Part shown: positions 1-10,479 of the stretch, piece by piece
Position numbering within the stretch: position 1 is the first letter of the stretch
Layout: each line of letters begins with the position of its first letter
Origin: Vreelandella aquamarina
GTDB lineage: Bacteria > Pseudomonadota > Gammaproteobacteria > Pseudomonadales > Halomonadaceae
DNA: 64,000 nt
Direction: 5' to 3'
Assembly (NCBI RefSeq): GCF_900110265.1
Contig: NZ_FODB01000010.1
Location: forward strand, 1 to 64,000
Notes under the pieces: generated by a model
What the model saw: the letters and a program-made list of their open reading frames with translations, nothing else
Database searches by the model: none
What the model was told of the DNA's origin: nothing
Made by a program: the position numbers and the translations under genes

Positions 1-48
1 GCTGGCCAACTGACCTTCATGCAGGTCGGCAAGTACCAGAATGCTCAT
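1..48 (-). CDS. etfA: Electron transfer flavoprotein alpha subunit, N-terminal fragment
   Basis: Only the first 16 codons lie in the window; the gene runs off the left edge. The visible N-terminus (MSILVLADLHEGQLAS) is typical of EtfA, the FAD-binding subunit of the soluble ETF heterodimer that collects electrons from acyl-CoA and other dehydrogenases. The ATG follows a GGAGTGAATTCT leader. It starts 45 nt after the etfB stop on the same strand, so etfB and etfA form an operon. The identity rests mostly on this context and on the first residues. Confidence 0.85.
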   Translation of the reverse strand, partial: MSILVLADLHEGQLAS

Positions 49-93
49 AGAATTCACTCCTTTCAAAGCATGTCGATCAACGTCACGCCGACC

Positions 94-843
94 TTAGATC
101 ACTTTGGCTTCGTTTTTCAGTTTGTCGATCAGCTCATCAACCGAGGCGACTTTGATACCGCCTTTGCGCTCGGCGGGGGATTCCACTTTGAGCAGCGTGA
201 CCTTGGAAGCCACTTCCACGCCGTAGTCAGCGGGGGTTTTGACATCCAGCGGCTTTTTCTTGGCCTTCATGATGTCCGGCAGCTTGGCGTAGCGCGGCTC
301 GTTGAGGCGCAGGTCAGTGGTGACGATGGCCGGGAGTGTCAGCGCGACGGTTTGCAGGCCGCCGTCGATTTCACGGGTCACGTTGACCTTGTCACCATCT
401 ACCGCGACTTCTGAGGCGAAGGTGCCTTGCGGCAGATTGGTCAGCGCAGCGAGCATCTGGCCGGTCTGGTTGTTGTCGGTGTCGATGGCCTGCTTGCCGA
501 GGATGACGAGGCCGGGCTGCTCTTCGTCTACCACTTTGGCCAGCAGTTTGGCCACCGCCAGCGATTCGGCGCGCTCGTCGGTTTCAATGTGGATGGCGCG
601 GTCGGCCCCCAGCGCCAGCGCAGTGCGCAGCTGCTCTTGGGCGGCCTTGGGGCCCACGGTCACGGCCACGACCTCGGTGGCCACGCCCTTCTCTTTCAGG
701 CGCACCGCCTCTTCCACGGCAATTTCGCAGAAGGGGTTCATGGCCATTTTAACGTTGGTAAGGTCTACATCAGAGTGGTCCGCTTTGACGCGGATTTTGA
801 CGTTGTAGTCGATGACGCGTTTCACCGCGACGAGTACTTTCAT
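94..843 (-). CDS. etfB: Electron transfer flavoprotein beta subunit
   Basis: A 249-residue protein of normal EtfB length. EtfB binds AMP and pairs with EtfA to carry electrons from flavin dehydrogenases to ETF-ubiquinone oxidoreductase. The start [20 protein letters not shown] is the family N-terminus. The segment [20 protein letters not shown] fits the ETF-beta signature, and DTDNNQTGQ is the conserved nucleotide loop. I chose the ATG at 843 because GAGGAA lies just before it; an in-frame extension 18 codons upstream has no family resemblance. The gene is transcribed into etfA and faces the ETF-QO gene. Confidence 0.96.
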   Translation of the reverse strand: MKVLVAVKRVIDYNVKIRVKADHSDVDLTNVKMAMNPFCEIAVEEAVRLKEKGVATEVVAVTVGPKAAQEQLRTALALGADRAIHIETDERAESLAVAKLLAKVVDEEQPGLVILGKQAIDTDNNQTGQMLAALTNLPQGTFASEVAVDGDKVNVTREIDGGLQTVALTLPAIVTTDLRLNEPRYAKLPDIMKAKKKPLDVKTPADYGVEVASKVTLLKVESPAERKGGIKVASVDELIDKLKNEAKVI

Positions 844-1217
844 AGGTTCCTCGCTTGGCTCGTGATAGAAGCCGTTAACCTGACTAGGCGCCGCCACCTA
901 GTGGCTGCGCTCAAAATTCATGCAAGCGTTTGATAGGCTAGCAAATGAAAAACCCTATCAATTTGCCACAGCCTACCCACCAGCAACAACTTTCTCTTCG
1001 TGCGGCCTTGGTCGTAGCCCGCCGGTATCGCTATTCGTACCGACACTTATAAAGTGTGCTTTTGCCATCGTAGGGGTGACCTGACACGGGTATTATGCCT
1101 ATCATGGGAGATAACCAGAAGCAAACGACCGTTTTAAATTAAGGCCATCTTTTCATAAGCTAGTGCCCATTCGCTAGCCAGATACAGATGGCGCTTATGA
1201 GAATAAGGAGAAACCGG
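844..1217. promoter_or_regulatory. Divergent intergenic region between etfBA and the ETF-QO gene
   Basis: A 374-bp non-coding stretch separates the two ETF transcription units and must carry both promoters. I see no convincing paired -35/-10 set on either strand. It does hold inverted repeats: an 8-bp perfect repeat TTGATAGG/CCTATCAA (930-937 and 954-961), an overlapping GCAAAT/ATTTGC pair (941-946 and 961-966), and ACACTT-ATA-AAGTGT (1043-1057). Such sites could bind a regulator of fatty-acid use, but none matches an operator I can name with confidence. Confidence 0.5.
1043..1057. promoter_or_regulatory. Perfect 6-3-6 inverted repeat, possible operator
   Basis: ACACTT-ATA-AAGTGT is a perfect dyad about 160 bp upstream of the ETF-QO start. 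The size and symmetry suit a dimeric helix-turn-helix repressor. This is seen directly; the regulatory role is inference. Confidence 0.3.
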
Positions 1218-2882
1218 GTGGAAAACGTTGAACGCGATGTAATGGACTTTGACGTGGTCATCGTGGGCGCAGGCCCCTCTGGCTTGGCCGCCGCCTGCCG
1301 TTTGATGCAGCAGGCCAACGAGGCGGAGCAAGAGCTAACCGTTTGCGTGGTCGAGAAGGGATCTGAAGTGGGAGCGCATATTCTGTCTGGCGCGGTATTC
1401 GAACCCCGCGCCCTGGCGGAGCTGTTTCCCGACTGGGAAGAGCGCGGCGCTCCCCTGAATACGCCCGCCACGCGCGACGATGTCTATTTGCTGAAGGATG
1501 CCGAAAAGGCGCAGAAAATCCCCAATGCGCTGGTACCCAAGAGCATGCACAACACCGGGGGTGAACTGACTCGCTACGTGATTAGCGCAGGCAACCTGTG
1601 CCGCTGGCTGGCCGAGCAGGCGGAATCGCTGGGCGTTGAAATATTTCCTGGTTTTGCTGCTCAGGAAGTCATCATTGAAGATAATGTGGTGCGCGGCATC
1701 CTGATTGGCGATATGGGCGTAGGTGCCGATGGCACCCCCAAGGATGGCTATATGCCCGGCATGGAGCTGCGCGCTAAGTACACGCTGTTTGCAGAGGGCG
1801 CACGGGGCCACCTAGGCAAGCGACTGATCAATGACTTCTCACTGAATGCTGGACGCGACCCGCAGCATTACGGCATCGGCTTGAAAGAGCTGTGGGATGT
1901 GCCCGCCGAGAAGCACGAACCCGGCTTGGTAGTTCACGGCTCCGGCTGGCCACTAGACAGCAAGACCCACGGCGGTTGGTTCCTCTACCATGCGGAAAAC
2001 CAGCAGGTCGTCGTTGGCCTGATTATGGATCTCGGCTACCAGAACCCGTGGCTCTCCCCGTTCGATGAGTTCCAGCGTATGAAGCACCACCCGGTGCTGA
2101 GCCAGTACCTGGAAGGCGGCAAACGCGTGGCTTATGGCGCACGGGCCATTGCCAAAGGCGGGTTCAACTGCCTGCCGAAAATGACCTTCCCTGGCGGTCT
2201 GTTGATTGGCTGTGACGCGGGCACCCTGAACTTTGCCAAGATCAAAGGCCTGCACACGGCAATGAAATCAGGCATGGTGGCGGCAGAAAGTGTATTTGAA
2301 GCGATCAAAGGCGGCGATGAAGGCGGGCAAGAGCTTGCCAACTTTACCAGCAAGTGGGAAGCCAGCTGGGCCTATCAGGAGCTAAAAGAGAGCGCGAGCT
2401 TCGGCCCTGCCATTCACAAATATGGCACGGTTGGCGGTGGCGCCTATAACTTTGTGAACCAGTTGCTGGGCAATAAGCTCCCCAACGTTCATGACACCAC
2501 TACCGACCACGGCGCGTTAAGGCCAGCCGCTGAGTTCGAGAAGATCAACTACCCGAAACCAGATGGCAAACTGTCGTTTGATAAATCCACCTCGGTGTTC
2601 TTGTCCAATACGAACCATGAAGAGGATCAGCCCTGCCACCTGCGCCTCGCAGACCCAGAGCTGCCGATTCGTGACAACCTGCCCAAGTATGCTGAACCCG
2701 CTCAGCGCTACTGCCCGGCAGGGGTGTATGAGGTGGTTGAGGATGATCAGGGCAAGCCACGCTTCCAGATTAACTTCCAGAACTGCGTGCACTGCAAAAC
2801 CTGCGATATCAAAGACCCCGCCCAGAATATTACCTGGGTAGCCCCTGAAGGCGGTGGCGGTCCGAACTATCCAAATATGTAA
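1218..2882 (+). CDS. Electron transfer flavoprotein-ubiquinone oxidoreductase (ETF dehydrogenase)
   Basis: A 554-residue membrane-associated flavoprotein that passes electrons from reduced ETF to ubiquinone, linking fatty-acid and amino-acid oxidation to respiration. The N-terminus carries an FAD dinucleotide-binding motif (DVVIVGAGPSGLAAA). The C-terminal domain has the four-cysteine 4Fe-4S pattern, RYCPAGVY followed by NCVHCKTCDIKDP. I set the start at the GTG at 1218 because AAGGAG sits seven bases upstream; an in-frame ATG at 1188 has no ribosome site. The gene is divergent from etfBA, so donor and acceptor genes share one regulatory region. Confidence 0.95.
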   Translation: MENVERDVMDFDVVIVGAGPSGLAAACRLMQQANEAEQELTVCVVEKGSEVGAHILSGAVFEPRALAELFPDWEERGAPLNTPATRDDVYLLKDAEKAQKIPNALVPKSMHNTGGELTRYVISAGNLCRWLAEQAESLGVEIFPGFAAQEVIIEDNVVRGILIGDMGVGADGTPKDGYMPGMELRAKYTLFAEGARGHLGKRLINDFSLNAGRDPQHYGIGLKELWDVPAEKHEPGLVVHGSGWPLDSKTHGGWFLYHAENQQVVVGLIMDLGYQNPWLSPFDEFQRMKHHPVLSQYLEGGKRVAYGARAIAKGGFNCLPKMTFPGGLLIGCDAGTLNFAKIKGLHTAMKSGMVAAESVFEAIKGGDEGGQELANFTSKWEASWAYQELKESASFGPAIHKYGTVGGGAYNFVNQLLGNKLPNVHDTTTDHGALRPAAEFEKINYPKPDGKLSFDKSTSVFLSNTNHEEDQPCHLRLADPELPIRDNLPKYAEPAQRYCPAGVYEVVEDDQGKPRFQINFQNCVHCKTCDIKDPAQNITWVAPEGGGGPNYPNM

Positions 2883-2911
2883 CAGGCCAAATATATAACA
2901 GGGATAGCAAT

Positions 2912-2938
2912 GGTGCAGCTGGCTACGCTGGCTGCACC
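2912..2938. other. Hairpin between convergent ETF-QO and helicase genes
   Basis: GGTGCAGC (2912-2919) and GCTGCACC (2931-2938) form a perfect 8-bp stem that spans the helicase stop codon at 2923. Neither strand has a T-run after it, so it is not a textbook intrinsic terminator. It may still separate the two convergent transcripts. Confidence 0.35.
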
Positions 2939-5130
2939 GGAGGCTCCATCACCTCAATAGGTGCACGGCGGGCGATGAGACGACGTCGCCCGGCTTGCAC
3001 AAACCGCACATCAATCACCGGGTCGGACGGATTACCCTCTACTGCCGCCACTTCGCCTTCTCCAAACACTGCGTGCAGCAAGCGCTGACCGGGGTAGTAG
3101 TGGCTACCCGCTTGGTAACCAGCTGAAGACTCCTTCACCTGTGGTGCGGCTAAGGCAATGTCGGCGCGCCCTACTCTTTCCAAGTAACGGGCCACTAAGC
3201 TAGGGGATTGCACTTCTAACGGCGTATCTGGCGCCTGCTGATTGGCTAAACAAGCGGCGACACGCATACCATCCTGCCAGGCACTTTCGGCAATAAAACG
3301 GCTTGGCCGATGTGCACCTCCGTCGTGAAGAACCAGCAACTGCTCCTTGGCACGCGTGATGGCCACATAAAACAGCCGCCGCTCCTCCTCTAAGCGCTCA
3401 TCATTCAGCGGGTTATCGCGGCTATAGTGGGGAAAGTCTTCTTCATTAACGCCTGCAACGGCCACTAGCGGCCACTCGAGGCCCTTGGCACCGTGCACGG
3501 TACTGACCAGCACGCCGCCAGCCTGATTCTCCACCGGACGTTCAAGTAGCTCAATGAAGGCATCTGGATCTTGTACGCTCTCAGCCTGCTCAATCAGCAC
3601 GTCGAGCAAACGCACGTCCTCCTCTCCTTTATCGCGTCTAGCGGCGGCACGTTTCAGCGTTTTTTCAGCGTCAATCGCCTCTACCACATGGCCGAGCAAT
3701 TTGGCCGGGGGCCATACGTTAAGTTTGGGCAGCTCACACAGTAGCTCCCAGCGTTTTTTTAGCGTGCGCCGCTGTAACGGTTTTAGCGCTGCCAGAACGG
3801 GCTCGTGCCGCTCCGGCCACTGCTGGGTTGTCGCTAACTGGTAAGCCAGACGCTGCAGGCGTTCACGGGCGACAAAGGGGGTTGGCTGAGATAACAGCAG
3901 CAGCAACTGCTCTGGGTCGTGAAGCAGTTCTGGACGCCTGGAGAGTTTCAGATAACCTGCCAACGCCTGCACCAGGGGCAAGCGGAACACGAAGCGATCT
4001 TCTCGCAGCAGACGAAAGGGGATACCCGCCTGCAGCAAGGCAAGCTGGAAAGGCACCGAGAGCGCCCAGCTTCGCACTAGCAGGCTAGCATCACTGAGCG
4101 CCCTCCCCTGGGCCTGCCAGTCCATCAAGGCATCCAGTAACAGTCGGCTTCCTTGACCTACGGTTATGCGAGTATCGGGATTACCTGCTTCGGCCAAGCA
4201 GAGCTGATCGGGCCGACGCTGATTGGCCATGATGGCGTGGTTAGCCGTCAGCGCCAAGGCATGCCCGTGGCGAAAGGTCATGGAGAGCGGATAGTCGGTG
4301 GCTTTGCCGAAGGTGGCGGTAAAGTTCTCCAGCATCGTGTCTGGACGAGCACCGCGCCACTCATAAATACACTGGTTAGCATCGCCCACAGCCATCACAT
4401 TCGCACTCGGCCCAGCAAGCACGGCCAGCAGCCGCTGCTGAACCGTATTGATATCCTGGTACTCATCAACAATCACATGATCCAAGAAACCTTCGACCCG
4501 CTTGCGGAGCGTGGCGTCCGCTTCCAGGGCCTGCAGTGGGCGGTAGAGCAGGTCCGCATAGGTCATGACGCCTTCAGCGTGCAGCAGACGCTCAGCTTCT
4601 TCGAAGGCCGTAGGAAAATAGTCGGTATCCGGCTCGTAATTAAGGCGCTCATAAAGCGCCGCCGCAGGCAGCATTTCGGCCTTCACTAGGCCACAAAAAT
4701 GCGCCAACGCCTCTAGCCGATCACCTTCCAGCGCAGCGTCGCGACGATCTACCTGGCCGGCAAGCACATTTAGGCTAGCTTGACGAAGCAAGCGCTCCAT
4801 TTGCCATTCAGCAGAGAGTAGCCGCCTGGGGGCGAGCGCCCCCCAGCGGCACAGGCTTTGGGTCAGCCGGTGGCCTAGGGAGTGAAAAGTACGAACGTCG
4901 GGCAACGGCTGGCCTGCGGGGGCCATGCTGGCTAGGCGACGCTGGAAGTCATCTTTCGCTGAGCGGTTAAACATCAGCACCAGCATTCGCTTGGGAGAAA
5001 CGCCACTGCCTAACAGGTGAAGCACTCGGGCAGCCATGGTCGTGGTTTTACCTGCGCCCGCCACGGCGGCTACACGCGCATGCCCTTCCCTATGGTGAAC
5101 AACAGCTTGCTGCTCGGCGGTTAACTTCAC
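2923..5130 (-). CDS. UvrD/Rep-family ATP-dependent DNA helicase
   Basis: A 735-residue superfamily 1A 3'-5' DNA helicase. Motif I GAGKTT is at residues 25-30. Then follow motif II VDEYQDIN, motif III GDANQCIYEWRGA, motif V VSTVHGAKGLEWPLV and motif VI YVAITRAKEQLL. A C-terminal stretch (YYPGQRLLHAVFGEGEVAAV) resembles the PcrA/UvrD tudor-like tail that contacts RNA polymerase. It is not a canonical UvrD or Rep, since motif II usually reads DEFQD or DEYQD in those and the 2B region is diverged, so I assign only the family. The start is a GTG overlapping the upstream stop by 4 nt, which suggests coupled translation with the DUF1285 gene. Confidence 0.9.
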   Translation of the reverse strand: MKLTAEQQAVVHHREGHARVAAVAGAGKTTTMAARVLHLLGSGVSPKRMLVLMFNRSAKDDFQRRLASMAPAGQPLPDVRTFHSLGHRLTQSLCRWGALAPRRLLSAEWQMERLLRQASLNVLAGQVDRRDAALEGDRLEALAHFCGLVKAEMLPAAALYERLNYEPDTDYFPTAFEEAERLLHAEGVMTYADLLYRPLQALEADATLRKRVEGFLDHVIVDEYQDINTVQQRLLAVLAGPSANVMAVGDANQCIYEWRGARPDTMLENFTATFGKATDYPLSMTFRHGHALALTANHAIMANQRRPDQLCLAEAGNPDTRITVGQGSRLLLDALMDWQAQGRALSDASLLVRSWALSVPFQLALLQAGIPFRLLREDRFVFRLPLVQALAGYLKLSRRPELLHDPEQLLLLLSQPTPFVARERLQRLAYQLATTQQWPERHEPVLAALKPLQRRTLKKRWELLCELPKLNVWPPAKLLGHVVEAIDAEKTLKRAAARRDKGEEDVRLLDVLIEQAESVQDPDAFIELLERPVENQAGGVLVSTVHGAKGLEWPLVAVAGVNEEDFPHYSRDNPLNDERLEEERRLFYVAITRAKEQLLVLHDGGAHRPSRFIAESAWQDGMRVAACLANQQAPDTPLEVQSPSLVARYLERVGRADIALAAPQVKESSAGYQAGSHYYPGQRLLHAVFGEGEVAAVEGNPSDPVIDVRFVQAGRRRLIARRAPIEVMEPPVQPA

Positions 5131-5687
5131 GGCGCCTCACTTGGCACGCTATCGCTCCACTGGCCAAGCAGGTGCCAGCTTCCCGCACTATAGAGCTGAC
5201 ACTCGCTCTGGCCTGACGAATTCTCTTGCACGCGCGCCTGCTCTACCAAGCGATAGAACACGTTGCGGTGCAGTCGAGCCGCTAAACCGAACCGGATAGC
5301 ACATTCGGGCGCCATCTCGCCGCTGGGAGAAGCAGTCAACCTCATGGGGTGCTCGGCATCCAGACGTACTACATCGTCAAATTGAGTCTTTAGCCACCAG
5401 GCACCATCGTGGAAATCCGCTTCGACCACGACAAAGGGGCGGTCCACTACGGCAATGCGCCAGCGCTCCACGGGAGTGACCAGGCAGTATCCATCGGCAT
5501 CCAGACGCAGCAGGCTGGAGAGCAGCTTGGCAATCGCAGGACGAGCAAACGGCTGCCCTTCATGCAGCCAGGAGCCATCCTCCTGAATCAGGATATCCAT
5601 TTCTCCTGATAGCGCGGGCTGCCAGGTATCAACAGGGGGAATAGATGCTGAGCCTTCTGACTGCTGCAATAGTCGATCAATACTCAT
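5127..5687 (-). CDS. DUF1285 domain protein
   Basis: A 186-residue soluble protein with no signal peptide or membrane segment. The run WQPALSGEMDILIQEDGSW, then GQPFARPAIAKLLSSLL and the paired YCLVTPVERW / VEADFHDGAWWLKTQFDD strands match DUF1285 proteins, which have no firmly assigned function. ATG at 5687 is preferred over the GTG one codon earlier because GGAGG lies six bases before it. It overlaps the helicase start by 4 nt, so the two are co-translated, but this pairing does not reveal a function. Confidence 0.85.
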   Translation of the reverse strand: MSIDRLLQQSEGSASIPPVDTWQPALSGEMDILIQEDGSWLHEGQPFARPAIAKLLSSLLRLDADGYCLVTPVERWRIAVVDRPFVVVEADFHDGAWWLKTQFDDVVRLDAEHPMRLTASPSGEMAPECAIRFGLAARLHRNVFYRLVEQARVQENSSGQSECQLYSAGSWHLLGQWSDSVPSEAP

Positions 5688-5716
5688 CACCGACCTCCAG
5701 TGGTTGTCACCGCGTG

Positions 5717-6550
5717 TTACACCACTAGCCCAGACTGTGCCAAGGCCTCTTTGACATGGGCAGGCGCGTCTGGTGCCGCAGCGCGGAACAGATGGTAAAA
5801 ATTAACGGTCGTTTGCATGGCAACTTCATCCACGCTGATGCCTCGTTCACGCGCAATACACTCCGCGACTTCAACGACCCAGGCAGGCTCATTGGGCTTA
5901 CCGCGATAAGGGACAGGGGCCAAATAAGGGCTGTCGGTTTCAATTAACAGCCGATCCAGCGGAAGCTGACGCGCCAGTGTTCTCAGCGATGCCGCATTAC
6001 GAAACGTAATAATGCCGGAAAGAGAAATATAGAATCCAAGCCGAACCGCCTCCCGCGCCATGTCCAGGTCTTCAGTAAAGCAGTGGATGACGCCGCCCAC
6101 CTGAGGATTGCTGTATTCACGCAGCAGCGCCAGCGTATCCTCTTTGGCCTCGCGGGTATGAATGATGACCGGCAACTCTAGCTCATTCGCAGCGATGAGA
6201 TGCCGTTTGAATCGCTCATGCTGAACGCTGACAGACACGCTCTCCTGGTAGTGATAATCCAGCCCTGTCTCACCAATCGCTACCGCCCCATACTGTTCAG
6301 CAGCCTCTACGATATCGTCCACCGTCGGCTCATTTGGCGCTTGGTGGAGCGGGTGAAGGCCCGCAGAAATAGCCACATCGTGATGTGCTCTGGCAATGGC
6401 GGCCAAGCCCGGCAGCTCTTCTAACGTCGTAGAGATGGCTAAAAACTGGCTAACGTTGGCAGCACGGGCAGCATCCAACGTGGCGGCCACATCGCCGCCA
6501 TGTGTATGCTCCGATAAACGGTCTAGATGACAGTGAGAATCGACAAACAT
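5717..6550 (-). CDS. TatD-family metal-dependent hydrolase
   Basis: A 277-residue TIM-barrel metallohydrolase of the TatD/YcfH group, cytoplasmic DNases or phosphoesterases. Metal ligands appear in order: HCHLDRL near the N-terminus, GETGLDYHY, IIHTREAKED, IHCFTED and ETDSPYLAP. Its place after tmk-holB-pilZ is the conserved gammaproteobacterial order in which the tmk-linked paralogue is usually called YcfH. The exact substrate is not evident from sequence. Confidence 0.93.
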   Translation of the reverse strand: MFVDSHCHLDRLSEHTHGGDVAATLDAARAANVSQFLAISTTLEELPGLAAIARAHHDVAISAGLHPLHQAPNEPTVDDIVEAAEQYGAVAIGETGLDYHYQESVSVSVQHERFKRHLIAANELELPVIIHTREAKEDTLALLREYSNPQVGGVIHCFTEDLDMAREAVRLGFYISLSGIITFRNAASLRTLARQLPLDRLLIETDSPYLAPVPYRGKPNEPAWVVEVAECIARERGISVDEVAMQTTVNFYHLFRAAAPDAPAHVKEALAQSGLVV

Positions 6551-6586
6551 GCAGTGCTCTTTGGAAGTAAATAGGAGGTGGCTAGC

Positions 6587-6922
6587 TTAGAGCGTAAACG
6601 AGGGAGGCGCTTTATCAAGCTGCCCGGCCAACAGGGTCTCGATACGGTCACGCACAAAGTAATCTTGCTGACTAAAGTGCACGCCAATGCCTGGCAGTCT
6701 TCGGCCACTAACACCTTCTGGCGAGATCCAAATCACCTGACCGGTGACGGAGAGTCGCTCGCTCACCCCTGGCAGCGTTAGCAGCAGTACAACGGGTTGC
6801 CCGAGGCTATACAATGTTTTGGTAGGCACAAAAATACCGCCTCGATCCAAAAACGGCATATAGGCAGATAGCAGCGTGGGCACGTCGGGTATCGTTAAAG
6901 AGAGTGCTTTTTGAGCAGCCAT
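6587..6922 (-). CDS. PilZ domain protein
   Basis: A 111-residue single-domain protein of the PilZ class found next to holB in Pseudomonas and relatives, where the founding member is needed for type IV pilus assembly. Visible family features are LPFLDRGG-like GIFVPTKTLYSLGQPVVLLLTLP and the following LSVTGQVIWISPEGVSGRRLPGIGVHF strand set (residue runs given in part). It lacks the RxxxR and DxSxxG c-di-GMP motif of canonical PilZ domains, as expected for this subgroup. The ATG at 6922 has GAGG five bases upstream, so I prefer it to the GTG one codon before. Confidence 0.85.
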   Translation of the reverse strand: MAAQKALSLTIPDVPTLLSAYMPFLDRGGIFVPTKTLYSLGQPVVLLLTLPGVSERLSVTGQVIWISPEGVSGRRLPGIGVHFSQQDYFVRDRIETLLAGQLDKAPPSFTL

Positions 6923-6945
6923 CACTACCTCATTGCATTAGATTG

Positions 6946-8582
<1,637 letters not shown>

Positions 8583-8625
8583 TTACTCAATAGATACGCC
8601 ATCGACATGTTCAGTGTTTAGCTAT

Positions 8626-9630
8626 TTAACGGTTTCGAATATAGCGATTCACGGCATTGTTATGCTCGCGTAATGTGCGCGAGAAGTGATGCGTGCCGTC
8701 ACCTCGGGACACAAAATAGAGCGTTTCGCCGGGTAGCGGCTTCACCGCCGCCTCCAATGAGGCTCGCCCTGGCATGGCAATCGGCGTCGGCGGCATGCCG
8801 TCAATCACATAAGTATTGTAAGGGGTGGCTTCACGTAGGTCTGCCCGTGTGATGCGGCCATCATAGCGCTCGCCCATGCCGTATATTACCGTGGGGTCTG
8901 TTTGCAGACGCATGCCACGCTCCATCCGGCGCTTAAATACTCCAGCAATCTCTCTGCGCTCTTCAGGCGCCCCGGTTTCCCGCTCAATCAGCGATGCCAT
9001 AATTAGCGCTTCATAGGGCGTTTCAATGGTTAAATCGTCATCCCGTTCCGCCCACACTTGCTCCAAAATGCGCTCCATCCGATTTAACGCTTGGCTCAAA
9101 ATATCGACATCGCTCATGCCCAGATGATAGCGGTAGGTATCGGGGAAGAACCAACCTTCAGGAAAGGTGCCCTCACGGTCCAGCAGCGTCATGACTTCTT
9201 CGTCACTCATGTCTGCCGTACGGTGTTCAAGCTTCGGCGCACTATTTAGCAGCGCACGCATTTGGCGAAAGGTCCATCCTTCAGGCACGGTCAGCGAATA
9301 AGTCACCACGTTATTACTGCCCAGCAGGGCCATCACCTCTCGCCAACTCATCCCCGGTGTGAGGCGGTACTCGCCAACCCGTAGACTTGGCATCTGCTCT
9401 GGGTCTATCCGCGCCAGTAGCTTAAATGCCCAGGCATCCTCAAGCACTCCTTGCGCCTCTAAATCGCGAATGACTTGATTAAAACCAGCTCCGGCAGGCA
9501 CTTGATATAGGGTGGGTTCCTCTACCGCAATTGGCGCCGCTAGACGCTGCTGCCAATAAGCATAACCGCCGAGCGCAGCGGCAACGGCCAGCACAACCAA
9601 TATTCCAAAGACGGTAAGTAACCGTTTCAC
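8626..9630 (-). CDS. mltG: Endolytic murein transglycosylase
   Basis: A 334-residue inner-membrane lytic transglycosylase (YceG family) that cuts nascent glycan strands and so sets their length. One N-terminal transmembrane helix (residues about 5-25) is followed by a LysM-like region and the catalytic domain. The conserved ASLIERETGAPEERREIAGV segment holds the catalytic glutamate, and MRLQTDPTVIYGMG is the family signature. The start is GTG at 9630. It lies 18 nt after pabC in the same transcription direction. Confidence 0.96.
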   Translation of the reverse strand: MKRLLTVFGILVVLAVAAALGGYAYWQQRLAAPIAVEEPTLYQVPAGAGFNQVIRDLEAQGVLEDAWAFKLLARIDPEQMPSLRVGEYRLTPGMSWREVMALLGSNNVVTYSLTVPEGWTFRQMRALLNSAPKLEHRTADMSDEEVMTLLDREGTFPEGWFFPDTYRYHLGMSDVDILSQALNRMERILEQVWAERDDDLTIETPYEALIMASLIERETGAPEERREIAGVFKRRMERGMRLQTDPTVIYGMGERYDGRITRADLREATPYNTYVIDGMPPTPIAMPGRASLEAAVKPLPGETLYFVSRGDGTHHFSRTLREHNNAVNRYIRNR

Positions 9631-9648
9631 GTTGACACCTCAATCTAT

Positions 9649-10473
9649 TTATTTGGATTCTGATGCGGGAAACACACTGGGATAGCCCAGCAGGCGGTGA
9701 GCCTCACCCTGCAGTGGGTCTGGCCCTGCTAACACAGGCCAAGTCGCGATCAGGCCGCCCTGCGTATCAAGCAATTCACACACAGGCCACACGCCCTGTA
9801 CCGAATTACCTACCCAAAGGCGCTCAACCTGTGGTAGTTCCGAGACTGTCAGCCCCTCTTCTTCAATAACGCCGTTAGCCAATAGCGCAGCGCGCAGAGT
9901 ACCTGCCACGCCGCAGCGGTTTACCCGAGGGGTCAAAAGACGCCCTTCCGTTGACCAGAAGAGGTTCATACTGGTTGCTTCCACCATTTCGCCTGATTGG
10001 TCCGCTAACAGACCTTCGGCAATATGGCTCTCTTGCCACTCCTGGCGAGCTAGCACATTCTCCAAACGGTTAAGGTGTTTGATGCCCGCAAGCAGCGGTT
10101 GATGCCCTAAACGAAGATGGCACAAACGTACGCAGACACCGTGTTGCCACCGCTGCCCGTTGGTAACAAAAGGCGTTCGCCGAAAGATCAGCCTGGGCTC
10201 AGGATGATCAGGCAGCGCGTAGCCTCGGCCACCGCTTCCGCGTGTCAATATTAATTTAAGTACTTCCAGCGCTGCCGCAGGGGGCGACTGCCACACCTGC
10301 GCCAGCTGTTGAGAGGTAGGCAACGGGATATTCAAGCGCCGACAGCCCTGTTCCAAGCGCGCGAGGTGATAATCCCAAAGTACGGGTACCCCATCGCGCA
10401 GCAGCACTGTTTCAAATACACCGTCGCCATACGCTAGCCCGCGGTCATCAAATGGCACCTGGGGCATGGGCAT
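9649..10473 (-). CDS. pabC: Aminodeoxychorismate lyase
   Basis: A 274-residue fold-type IV PLP enzyme that splits aminodeoxychorismate into 4-aminobenzoate and pyruvate for folate synthesis. DDRGLAYGDGVFETVLLRDG, LTRGSGGRGYALP and AGIKHLNRLENVL (holding the PLP lysine) are diagnostic. The protein starts only about nine residues before DDRGLAYGDG. Relatives have a further N-terminal strand of about ten residues here (in E. coli, MFLINGHK). The upstream codons are the fabF stop in the same frame, so no longer start is possible. It is 6 nt from fabF. Confidence 0.92.
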   Translation of the reverse strand: MPMPQVPFDDRGLAYGDGVFETVLLRDGVPVLWDYHLARLEQGCRRLNIPLPTSQQLAQVWQSPPAAALEVLKLILTRGSGGRGYALPDHPEPRLIFRRTPFVTNGQRWQHGVCVRLCHLRLGHQPLLAGIKHLNRLENVLARQEWQESHIAEGLLADQSGEMVEATSMNLFWSTEGRLLTPRVNRCGVAGTLRAALLANGVIEEEGLTVSELPQVERLWVGNSVQGVWPVCELLDTQGGLIATWPVLAGPDPLQGEAHRLLGYPSVFPASESK

Positions 10474-10479
10474 AAAAAG

